The translations under genes were made by a program, and so were the position numbers. A model generated the notes under the pieces. The model saw only the letters and a program-made list of their open reading frames with translations. It ran no database searches and was not told the origin of the DNA. 64,000 bases of DNA, taken from NCBI GenBank assembly GCA_028281535.1, contig JANQJS010000046.1, forward strand, positions 18,349 through 82,348, read 5' to 3'. Every line of letters starts with the position of its first letter. The first letter of the stretch is position 1. Positions 1 to 6,801 of the stretch are shown in pieces. This stretch comes from Sedimentisphaerales bacterium (GTDB lineage: Bacteria > Planctomycetota > Phycisphaerae > Sedimentisphaerales > SM23-30).

Positions 1-33
1 GATATCGACCTGAAGAACAAGGCGCTTAAGTAA
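1..33 (+). other. possible 3' tail of an upstream plus-strand gene
   Basis: The first 33 bases are open in frame 1 and end in TAA, giving a tail of DIDLKNKALK. Another frame also stops nearby, so the reading frame cannot be decided from so little sequence. From here to the first minus-strand gene I see no other feature. Confidence 0.2.
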
Positions 34-178
34 CGAATTTTAACCAAAAACTGGCCGATGTAACATCTTGTCATACTAAGACTAGAAGGGGGCGGGTATA
101 GCAAATATTCTGCAACACTATATTATCAGACCTTTTCTGCCTCACACTGCATTGTTGTAGGTTCAATCCAAATGTATT

Positions 179-1726
179 TCATGACGACATTACAAGATCT
201 GTCTTTCGTATTTTCGGTTTTTCAAATGCGGCCTGGCAATGGTTACAACTGGGCTGAGAGAGTATGCGTTTTTTATTACATGCATGGCACTGAATGGTTT
301 GTTCATGATTTAAAGCAAGATATGTTAATAGGCCCGTCAAGTTGAATAAAAATACAAAAGGAAGCCATATCGCGTAGTTTTTCCACCTTTGATTTCGTTT
401 GCGGATAAGCAATCCTGTCCAAAGAGTTAAAAGTAGTGATGTCACTAATATCGATGGTTCATGGAGGGAAATACCCATCCAGGGGACTCTCTGTTCAAAG
501 AGTACAAATAGTTTACCTGTATCATATAAAATATATGGAAAAAACAGTCCCAAGTGTCTATAAGTTCTCGTCCAATCGGAAACAAAAGGATTTCGATATC
601 TAGGCTGACGTACCGTTTCGCTTTCTCTAATTAAAGTTAATTGTCCATCCATAGATACTTGAAATAATTTAGTAATCGTGATTGTTGGTTTGTTTTTATA
701 GTCTTCGTACCATTGCGTCAGTACCTCTATATCCACGTTTCCTTGTTTGTCTTCATATGGAAAATCCTTTAGGTAGGATTGTTGTGCATAAAAAACTTTA
801 TTGCATTGGCCTACTGTTAGGCTCAAAGGATATGGATCTTCAATTTTTATCACTCTAAGATTATCTCTCAGGATAATATAATGGCAATGAATGGATTTTA
901 CCCCTATAACGGGTAAGTAGTTCGTATCTTCAAATGGATTTCTTGTTGTTTGGAACATTTCATCAGGATTCAATACGACATGGTCTTTCGGGTCTTTTAT
1001 TAACGAAATAATTTTATCATTTTCTGAGACTGTTACCAAGGTGTTAATTGATCGTGTTGAAAAATTTATAAGATGAAAGTTCTTTTTTGAGGCATATAAA
1101 ATCTCAATATTTGGTCCTAAGCCAACCCATTGAGGTTTAACGTAGAGCGGGGTTTCAAATGGTTTTGTGGCTTGAGGAAGGTTTTTGTGATAACCTTGTC
1201 TGTCAAAATACCCAATTCTTTGACCTTCGTGGTCAAAGCCTTCGAACAGTTGTTTTGTAGGGTGATAACGCCAACGTTCTTTTACTTCATCCCAATTATC
1301 TGCAACACTCACTTTAAATTCCAATTGTCTATCAGGGTCAATAGTATCGATTAGTTTCGTATAAGAATCATCGCGGCTGTATGCCAATTTAATAATATAA
1401 TCTCCGTTATATTGGTGTGGAATATTATAAACAAATTCTCTGTTCTCATTATAAACTTTATAAGGAGATGTGTTCACCTTTTCCATATAATATTTTGAAC
1501 CATCCGTTTTTACTAAATCTGTCATCCTTTGAAAACGAACATCTTCATCTCGTTTTTTTTCTTGTTCTTCGGTTAATTCGATTTCTGGATATTCATATGG
1601 TATTATGATTCTGGATATTTCATAGATAAAGGTTGACAATAAGGCTAGCAATAACATTATGGAAACAGTGGTTGTGATACAATATGTGAATTTTAATATT
1701 GATATGTGTTTATTTAATTGTTTCAT
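179..1726 (-). CDS. membrane protein with C-terminal zinc-ribbon-like motif, ABC-transporter associated
   Basis: A 515-residue protein I cannot assign to a named family. It has one N-terminal membrane segment (about residues 12-38), a long soluble domain rich in short beta-like stretches, two more membrane segments (about 424-441 and 451-471), and a cytoplasmic-looking tail. The tail carries two CxxC pairs (about C480/C483 and C494/C497) that look like a small zinc ribbon. It is the last gene of a four-gene operon, 9 bp downstream of the ABC permease, so it is likely an accessory component of that transporter or a sensor for it. The large domain probably lies outside the cytoplasmic membrane. 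Function is unknown; placement in the operon is the main clue. Confidence 0.75.
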   Translation of the reverse strand: MKQLNKHISILKFTYCITTTVSIMLLLALLSTFIYEISRIIIPYEYPEIELTEEQEKKRDEDVRFQRMTDLVKTDGSKYYMEKVNTSPYKVYNENREFVYNIPHQYNGDYIIKLAYSRDDSYTKLIDTIDPDRQLEFKVSVADNWDEVKERWRYHPTKQLFEGFDHEGQRIGYFDRQGYHKNLPQATKPFETPLYVKPQWVGLGPNIEILYASKKNFHLINFSTRSINTLVTVSENDKIISLIKDPKDHVVLNPDEMFQTTRNPFEDTNYLPVIGVKSIHCHYIILRDNLRVIKIEDPYPLSLTVGQCNKVFYAQQSYLKDFPYEDKQGNVDIEVLTQWYEDYKNKPTITITKLFQVSMDGQLTLIRESETVRQPRYRNPFVSDWTRTYRHLGLFFPYILYDTGKLFVLFEQRVPWMGISLHEPSILVTSLLLTLWTGLLIRKRNQRWKNYAIWLPFVFLFNLTGLLTYLALNHEQTIQCHACNKKRILSQPSCNHCQAAFEKPKIRKTDLVMSS

Positions 1727-1735
1727 GTTATCCTC

Positions 1736-2422
1736 TTATTTAAATTCACAAATTTTAAATTGATACATAAGTTTAAACGTTAGAAATAAGATCAAAGAAA
1801 TAATAATAACTAAAAAGGTGTCATGTTGGAGATTATAGCTGTAGCATGTAAGAATAATAATTATGCTGAAAAGAAGGACAAAAAATTTCGTTGTATACCA
1901 TTTAAAATTATTCGTAACGCAAATGGCTATTGAAAAGTAAGCTATTATTCCTAGAAGAATAAATTCGACACCTGATAAAAATATTAGAAATAAAGGCGGT
2001 AATGGTATATTAAGCGATAAATAATATAGAAATAACCAGGGACATAAACAACTAATGGCAAATATAATTAAACTAGAAATAATCTTTGACCATAAAATAG
2101 CCTCACGTTGCACTGAGCGATGAAGCGTAAAAGCCCAGGTGCCATTAATGTAAGGAAGCCAGAATTGGCAAAAACCTAAGATCAACCCTAGCGGGATAGC
2201 CGTTATGGCTATAATGAGTGTTGTTGTTGCAAATTGATTGTATTTAAACAAATCCGAGTCTCTAATATTATTTTCATACCGATATCGTAATTCCCAATAC
2301 CAGTCACTGTCGATCATAACAAGATGCTGCAGTAAGCCTAAAATGATAATCACAAAGAATGCGAGTGTGGCCCAGGGTAAGGCTTCACGTAATTCTTTTT
2401 TAACAAGCATTGCAAATGGCAT
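1736..2422 (-). CDS. ABC transporter permease (ABC-2 like)
   Basis: A 228-residue protein made almost entirely of hydrophobic helices, about six membrane segments, beginning with a short amphipathic stretch (MPFAMLVKKELREAL) typical of ABC-2 type permeases. No substrate-binding protein gene is nearby, so export or envelope remodelling is more likely than import. Its start codon overlaps the end of the ATPase gene, indicating translational coupling. Together with the ATPase and the GntR-type regulator it resembles the YtrA-YtrBC arrangement of Firmicutes, which responds to cell-envelope stress. That functional parallel is inferred from gene order only. Confidence 0.8.
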   Translation of the reverse strand: MPFAMLVKKELREALPWATLAFFVIIILGLLQHLVMIDSDWYWELRYRYENNIRDSDLFKYNQFATTTLIIAITAIPLGLILGFCQFWLPYINGTWAFTLHRSVQREAILWSKIISSLIIFAISCLCPWLFLYYLSLNIPLPPLFLIFLSGVEFILLGIIAYFSIAICVTNNFKWYTTKFFVLLFSIIIILTCYSYNLQHDTFLVIIISLILFLTFKLMYQFKICEFK

Positions 2423-3345
2423 TAGTTGACCTCCCAGTGAAATAATCGTTCTTTTGTGGCAGATTGAGTAAATTCAATGAATTGATCCTCCATATTCAAG
2501 TCAAGGAATTTATATTCGAGGGCATTGGTTTGGTTGGCGAATTCTACGATTTTCTCTTCGCTGGTTTTTACCAAGGTGCATTCTAATTCTGTTTCATTAC
2601 GTCGAATATGCAAAAGGCCTTCGATATCTACATGCTGCGGCAAATTATCTTTATAGTGGAAACGACACTTTTTAATAGATTCACGAAACTCCACAAGGCT
2701 GCAATCCGCTCTTAATACGCTTTTGTCCATAACTCCAATAGTATCAGCCACACGTTCAATATCGCTGAGAATGTGGGATGAAAAGAGAATTGTTCGGCCT
2801 TGTGCCTGGATGAGCTGGATCATGCCTTCGAGGAATTGTCGACGTATTGCAACATCAAGCCCCAATGTCGGATCGTCCATAATCAATAGTTCAGGATTGG
2901 GAGCAACCGTTAAGGCTAGAGAAACTTGTGCACGCTGCCCGTTAGAGAGTTGTCTAATTTTCTTTTTCTTCGATAATTCAAAGTAATCCAGCATATCGTC
3001 AAAAAGTTTTTGATCCCACTGCTTAGGAAAGAAGGCTTTCTGAAACGTTTCTAGTTGCGAAATTCGCATCCAGCGATAGAGCATGTGACCTTCTGTGACA
3101 TACCCTATCCTGCCTCTAATTTCAGGTGTTAGTGATTGTGAATCACATCCTAACACGCGACTCGAGCCGGCCGTTGGTCTTAATAATCCAAGCAGTAGTT
3201 TAATGGTGGTACTTTTACCAGCACCATTGCGTCCAAGAAAGCCATAAATTCTTCCCCGTTCGATGTTGAGATTTAAATGATCCACGGCAAGTTGATTGCC
3301 ATGAAAATAAGTTAAATCATTGGTTTCAATAACATAGTCAGGCAT
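2422..3345 (-). CDS. ABC transporter ATP-binding protein
   Basis: A 307-residue ATPase that should power the neighbouring permease from the cytoplasmic side. Visible motifs are Walker A GRNGAGKST (residues 38-46), signature LSNGQ (about 134), Walker B LLIMDDP followed by TLGLD, and the switch His in LFSSHILSD. The usual catalytic Glu after Walker B is Asp here (IMDDP rather than LDEP). About 90 C-terminal residues follow the core domain, a common extension in ABC-2 exporters. Its ATG overlaps the regulator's stop as TAATG, so the two are translated in a coupled way. Confidence 0.9.
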   Translation of the reverse strand: MPDYVIETNDLTYFHGNQLAVDHLNLNIERGRIYGFLGRNGAGKSTTIKLLLGLLRPTAGSSRVLGCDSQSLTPEIRGRIGYVTEGHMLYRWMRISQLETFQKAFFPKQWDQKLFDDMLDYFELSKKKKIRQLSNGQRAQVSLALTVAPNPELLIMDDPTLGLDVAIRRQFLEGMIQLIQAQGRTILFSSHILSDIERVADTIGVMDKSVLRADCSLVEFRESIKKCRFHYKDNLPQHVDIEGLLHIRRNETELECTLVKTSEEKIVEFANQTNALEYKFLDLNMEDQFIEFTQSATKERLFHWEVN

Positions 3346-3746
3346 TATTGATCTCCCTTGTTTCGTTTTGACCGTTGTAATTTTGCTTTAAAAAGTGTCT
3401 CGATTTGATCGTTTGATAGACCAGTTGTTTTGGCTTGTTGTATCCATGTTTCCAGACGTTCAGAAAGATGGTTGACTTCGGTGATATCACTATTCTCGAT
3501 GGATAGTCCGCTGATATAAGTTCCTGACCCTTTGCGCGTTGAGATAATTCCTTTTTGCTCAAGGATTGTGTAGGCACGGGCCACCGTATTTGGATTGACA
3601 GTAATATCAGATGCCAATCGGCGAACGGATGGAATTTTGTCTCCTGGCGATAATTCGCCTATGGCAACAGCCTGAGAAATCTGATCGACGATCTGTTGGT
3701 AGATCGGTTTGGGAATTCCTGAGTTAATACTGATCCATAAGTTCAT
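3345..3746 (-). CDS. GntR-family transcriptional regulator, YtrA subfamily
   Basis: A 133-residue regulator with an N-terminal winged helix-turn-helix (IYQQIVDQISQAVAIGEL, then SVRRLASDITVNPNTVARAY and EQKGIISTRKGSGTYI) and only a short helical tail. This is the YtrA layout, without a large effector-binding domain. It heads the ABC operon and its gene is preceded by palindromic TAGTACA/TGTACTA sites, so it very likely represses its own operon until a signal arrives. The nature of the signal is not visible; in Firmicutes such operons respond to cell-wall antibiotics. Confidence 0.9.
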   Translation of the reverse strand: MNLWISINSGIPKPIYQQIVDQISQAVAIGELSPGDKIPSVRRLASDITVNPNTVARAYTILEQKGIISTRKGSGTYISGLSIENSDITEVNHLSERLETWIQQAKTTGLSNDQIETLFKAKLQRSKRNKGDQ

Positions 3747-3778
3747 AGTTTAGTACTCGATAAGTGTATTAATAATAC

Positions 3779-3795
3779 TAGTACACTTTGTACTA
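3779..3795. promoter_or_regulatory. candidate operator 1 of the GntR/YtrA regulator
   Basis: A perfect 7-bp inverted repeat, TAGTACA-CTT-TGTACTA. On the minus strand it fills the spacer between a TATTAT -10 candidate (3772-3777) and the -35 position of the gntR-ABC operon, the usual location for a YtrA-type repressor. A further AGTACT palindrome lies at 3752-3757 beside the start codon. Confidence 0.7.
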
Positions 3796-3914
3796 ATCTC
3801 GGCACTTTTGCAATCAAAAAATGAACAAAAAAATAAATGATCATAAGTGTTTGTAAATAATTTATATATGTTGATATGTGGGTGTAGGGTCTTAGTGGGT
3901 ATAATGCTAGAAGG

Positions 3915-3939
3915 TAGTACAATATTACAGAATGTACTA
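3915..3939. promoter_or_regulatory. candidate operator 2 of the GntR/YtrA regulator
   Basis: The same two 7-bp arms as operator 1, TAGTACA and TGTACTA, recur here in the same orientation but separated by 11 bp instead of 3. The site lies about 140 bp upstream of operator 1, between the yjbQ 3' end and gntR. Identical arms at two places argue for a real recognition sequence; it could permit looping or mark a second promoter. Confidence 0.55.
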
Positions 3940-4014
3940 AGGAGTTAGGTAGCAAAATAGGATTTTCTACGAGGAATAAGTTGCCTTGGGATGATAGTTC
4001 GGAAATAGTAAAAT

Positions 4015-4431
4015 CTATTCACCAATAATCTTTACCAGGGCGCGTTTTTTACGTTTACCATCAAGTTCATAATAAAAGATTTGTTCCCATGGCCCAAAAT
4101 CAAGTTTGCCTTCAGTAATAGCAACGACCACTTCACGTCCCATGATGGTTCGCTTCAGGTGCGCATCAGCGTTGTCTTCATAACCATTGTGCTGGTATTG
4201 ATCATAAGGTTTTTCGGGTGCCAGTTTTTCCAACCAGCGTTCATAATCGTTGTGTAAGCCAGATTCATTATCGTTGATAAATACGGATGCCGTAATATGC
4301 ATGGCATTCACCAGAACCATACCTTCTTGAATACCACTTTCATGCAAACATTCTTCTATGATAGGAGTGATATGAATAATTTGACGACGTTGTGATGCTT
4401 CAAACCAAAGTTCTTTTCTATAAGATTTCAT
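4015..4431 (-). CDS. yjbQ: YjbQ/UPF0047 family protein
   Basis: A 138-residue protein matching the YjbQ family over its whole length. The family is known for [16 protein letters not shown] and HADAHLK-like segments; here [12 protein letters not shown] and [13 protein letters not shown] are present, followed by [13 protein letters not shown] and a basic [12 protein letters not shown] end. Family members have weak thiamine-phosphate synthase activity, but the physiological role is unsettled. It lies 30 bp downstream of trpE(G) on the same strand and could be cotranscribed, although the 3' spacing gives no functional link to tryptophan. Confidence 0.88.
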   Translation of the reverse strand: MKSYRKELWFEASQRRQIIHITPIIEECLHESGIQEGMVLVNAMHITASVFINDNESGLHNDYERWLEKLAPEKPYDQYQHNGYEDNADAHLKRTIMGREVVVAITEGKLDFGPWEQIFYYELDGKRKKRALVKIIGE

Positions 4432-4461
4432 GGTAAACTTTCGTGGTTAAATAAATCTGAA

Positions 4462-6591
4462 TTATAATAATAAATCCATTGCGTTAAATATAAGTTTCAA
4501 GCCAATTTGATCGTGTAGTGTTAAAATCGATTCTGGATGAAACTGTACGGAGGCGATGGGAAGATCTTTGTGTTGCAATCCCATAATAATGCCATCTTCC
4601 GTTTCGGCTGTAATTTCAAAGCAATCAGGCAAATTTTCTTTTTTGATATAGAGGCTGTGATAGCGTCCTGCCATGAAGGGGGAGGGAATATCTTTAAAGA
4701 TGCCTTTGCCTTCGTGATGGATGGGGGAGTCTTTACCGTGAACAGGGGTTGGTAATACGCAAATTTCACCGCCGAAATGTTGTCCAATTCCCTGATGGCC
4801 CAGACAGACACCAAAAATAGGTAGTTTGCGATGAACGGCTTGTCCAACCAATTGGGGGACGCCCATTTGCTCGGGGGTTCCAGGTCCAGGCGAAATAAAG
4901 ATGAGATCTGGATTGATGTCATCAATTCTAGATTCATCAAATCCTGCACGAAGCGTAATGACCTCATGGCCCGTTTGTCGAACATAATTAGCAATCGTAT
5001 GTACAAAGCTATCTTGGTTATCGACGAAAAGGAGTTTGTGTTTTTTTTGTTGTGCTATAGGTTTAATCGTCTCAGGCGAGTCAACCGTTTTTGTTGTAAT
5101 CGCATTTATAAATGCTTCTGCTTTGACGCGTGTTTCGTTTTCTTCACTTTCTGGGTCTGAATCAAACAGTAAGGTTGCACCTGCGCGAACAGATGCTTTG
5201 CCATCATGCAGATGAATGGTTCGGATAGTGATCCCCGTATTAAGTTGATCCATAAAATTAAAGAAGCCCACGCAGCCACCATACCAACGTCTGGGACTGT
5301 TTTCCAGGTTTTCAATAGTCTGCATCGCAATCGGTTTCGGTGAACCTGTGAGCGTACAAGCCCACATATGTGATAAGAAGGCGTCAAACATATCGCAATC
5401 GTCCAATAACGTACCTTTGACATGATCGACGGTGTGGAATAATTTTGAATAGGTTTCGACTAATCGTCTGGCGACAAGCTGAACGCTGCCAGGGACACAT
5501 ATGCGAGATTTATCATTACGATCTACATCCGTACACATGGTTAATTCTGATTCATCCTTTTTCGAATTCAATAACCATAGTATTTGTTTGGCATCATCCA
5601 TTGGATTTGTGCCGCGGCGAACTGTTCCGCTGATGGGGCAGGTTTCGATTTCCTTATCATCCACACGAACAAACATTTCCGGGGAAGCGCCCACCAGTTG
5701 TTCATCGCCTAGGTTGATGATAAATTCATAAGGGCTTGGGTTTTGCTTACGAACACGTTGAAAAATCTCAGATGGTTTATCGCCACATTCCACGGTGAAT
5801 TCTTGAGAAAGAACGACTTCAAAGAAATCCCCTTGATGACAACCTTTTCGAATCTTCTCAACTTTTTCAGCAAACTCGTTGGGCTGATGGTCGCAAACTA
5901 TCTCTGTAGAACTAGGGTGATTGCCATATGGAGCACTTTCCGTTAAGTCAGAAAGTCCTGATGTAGAGATACCTTTGAATTCAAATTCATAACTTAGTTC
6001 GAATGCAACTTCTTTTTGGTGATCAATCGCACGCAGGCGATCAGGTAAAAATAAATGACAATCAGCTCCTGTTTCAGTGCGATCAAATTTGAAATCGACT
6101 GGCTCAAATTGGAAAACGAGATCATACCCAAATGCACCAAACATGCTGAGGTATTCATCTTCGCATTTAAAGAGATCACATAAACCTCGCAAGATAGAAA
6201 ATATACTTGGCTGCTTGCTTCGCTCTTCTTCTGGAAACGAAGATGGCATTTCGATCACGCTGCCTATAATTCGATCTTCTAAGATATCACTGCTTTCAAT
6301 ATGTGGATGATTGATGACCGCCGTTGTAATCATTTTAAGTAAGGCTTTGCCGCGTTCGTTCAGTGCATGGAAAACAAATTCACGTCCGCGACTGATCATT
6401 TCGAGCGGGGGATTAATAAACCCGATATCCCAGCGGCTGTAACGACCAGGAAATTCATAGTCGCTGGCAAAAATACCGCCACGGGTGGAATCTATTTGGT
6501 CATAAATAGCATCCAGTGCTGTTGCCATCTCCAGCATTGTTTTAGTGCGGGTTACTTGGATGCCGCCTTGGGTTGTATAAGTATCTGTCAT
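4462..6591 (-). CDS. trpE(G): anthranilate synthase, fused TrpE-TrpG
   Basis: A 709-residue single-chain anthranilate synthase that converts chorismate and glutamine to anthranilate, the first step of tryptophan synthesis. The TrpE part (about 1-505) includes ISGTVRRGTNPMDD, DVDRNDKSRICVPG and the TGSPKPIAMQ region. The TrpG glutamine amidotransferase (about 515-709) has the nucleophile Cys in FGVCLGHQGIG and the His-Glu of VQFHPESIL. I place the start at the ATG at 6591 because AGGA lies 8 bases before it. The reading frame stays open up to 6630, but that longer start lies inside the attenuator hairpin. The layout matches the TrpE(G) fusions known from alphaproteobacteria such as Rhizobium and Azospirillum. 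Expression is controlled by the leader upstream. Confidence 0.95.
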   Translation of the reverse strand: MTDTYTTQGGIQVTRTKTMLEMATALDAIYDQIDSTRGGIFASDYEFPGRYSRWDIGFINPPLEMISRGREFVFHALNERGKALLKMITTAVINHPHIESSDILEDRIIGSVIEMPSSFPEEERSKQPSIFSILRGLCDLFKCEDEYLSMFGAFGYDLVFQFEPVDFKFDRTETGADCHLFLPDRLRAIDHQKEVAFELSYEFEFKGISTSGLSDLTESAPYGNHPSSTEIVCDHQPNEFAEKVEKIRKGCHQGDFFEVVLSQEFTVECGDKPSEIFQRVRKQNPSPYEFIINLGDEQLVGASPEMFVRVDDKEIETCPISGTVRRGTNPMDDAKQILWLLNSKKDESELTMCTDVDRNDKSRICVPGSVQLVARRLVETYSKLFHTVDHVKGTLLDDCDMFDAFLSHMWACTLTGSPKPIAMQTIENLENSPRRWYGGCVGFFNFMDQLNTGITIRTIHLHDGKASVRAGATLLFDSDPESEENETRVKAEAFINAITTKTVDSPETIKPIAQQKKHKLLFVDNQDSFVHTIANYVRQTGHEVITLRAGFDESRIDDINPDLIFISPGPGTPEQMGVPQLVGQAVHRKLPIFGVCLGHQGIGQHFGGEICVLPTPVHGKDSPIHHEGKGIFKDIPSPFMAGRYHSLYIKKENLPDCFEITAETEDGIIMGLQHKDLPIASVQFHPESILTLHDQIGLKLIFNAMDLLL

Positions 6592-6603
6592 AGAAATATT
6601 CCT

Positions 6604-6644
6604 AAAAAAAAACCGTCGCCAAAATATCATTATTTAGGCCACGG
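6604..6644 (-). terminator. trp attenuator (intrinsic terminator)
   Basis: On the minus strand CCGTGGCC pairs with GGCGACGG (one G-G mismatch), and the stem continues through an AT part, TAAATA against TATTTT, with loop ATGA. It is followed directly by nine U residues. It lies between the Trp-codon leader ORF and the trpE(G) start. In the leader RNA the GGCAAAA around the third Trp codon region (6698-6704) can pair, with one bulge, with TTTTAGCC at the terminator's 5' base (6643-6650). That is a possible antiterminator contact. Confidence 0.88.
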
Positions 6645-6681
6645 CTAAAATCTTTCATTCAATCATCAAATGGTACGATAT

Positions 6682-6750
6682 TTAATTGGGCCAGGTTTTT
6701 TGCCAACCTCGCCACCAGACGCGATTCATTTGTTGATTGTTATAGATCAT
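6682..6750 (-). CDS. trpL: trp leader peptide
   Basis: A 22-codon ORF, MIYNNQQMNRVWWRGWQKTW then PN and TAA, with four Trp codons in nine positions (residues 12, 13, 16 and 20). AAGGA lies 6 bases before its ATG. It starts about 15-20 bases after the predicted transcription start and is followed by an intrinsic terminator and trpE(G). This is the classic arrangement for ribosome-mediated attenuation: when charged tRNA-Trp is scarce the ribosome stalls at the Trp codons and the terminator is not formed. TrpL leaders are known in front of trpE(G) in rhizobia; here it is read directly from the DNA. Confidence 0.92.
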   Translation of the reverse strand: MIYNNQQMNRVWWRGWQKTWPN

Positions 6751-6772
6751 ATTAATTCCTTACTAAAACCCC

Positions 6773-6801
6773 ATTATCGCTAAATAAGCTATTTAGGTCA
6801 A
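6773..6801 (-). promoter_or_regulatory. sigma-70 promoter of trpL-trpE(G)
   Basis: TTGACC (6796-6801), a 17-bp spacer and GATAAT (6773-6778) form a near-consensus promoter. The -35 box overlaps the recJ stop codon. The spacer contains the palindrome CTAAATA-GCT-TATTTAG (6780-6796), a possible operator site, so repression could add to attenuation. Confidence 0.85.

Noticed and set aside
3743..3955. 70-residue minus-strand ORF upstream of gntR
   Set aside because: It spans both operator palindromes and has no coding character.
4521..5006. 161-residue ORF overlapping the TrpG part of trpE(G) in another frame
   Set aside because: It is a shifted-frame shadow of a conserved gene; the TrpG motifs are in the other frame.
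6592..6630. Longer N-terminus of trpE(G) (MIFWRRFFF...)
   Set aside because: These codons are read from the terminator stem and poly-U of the attenuator, and the ATG at 6591 has the ribosome binding site.
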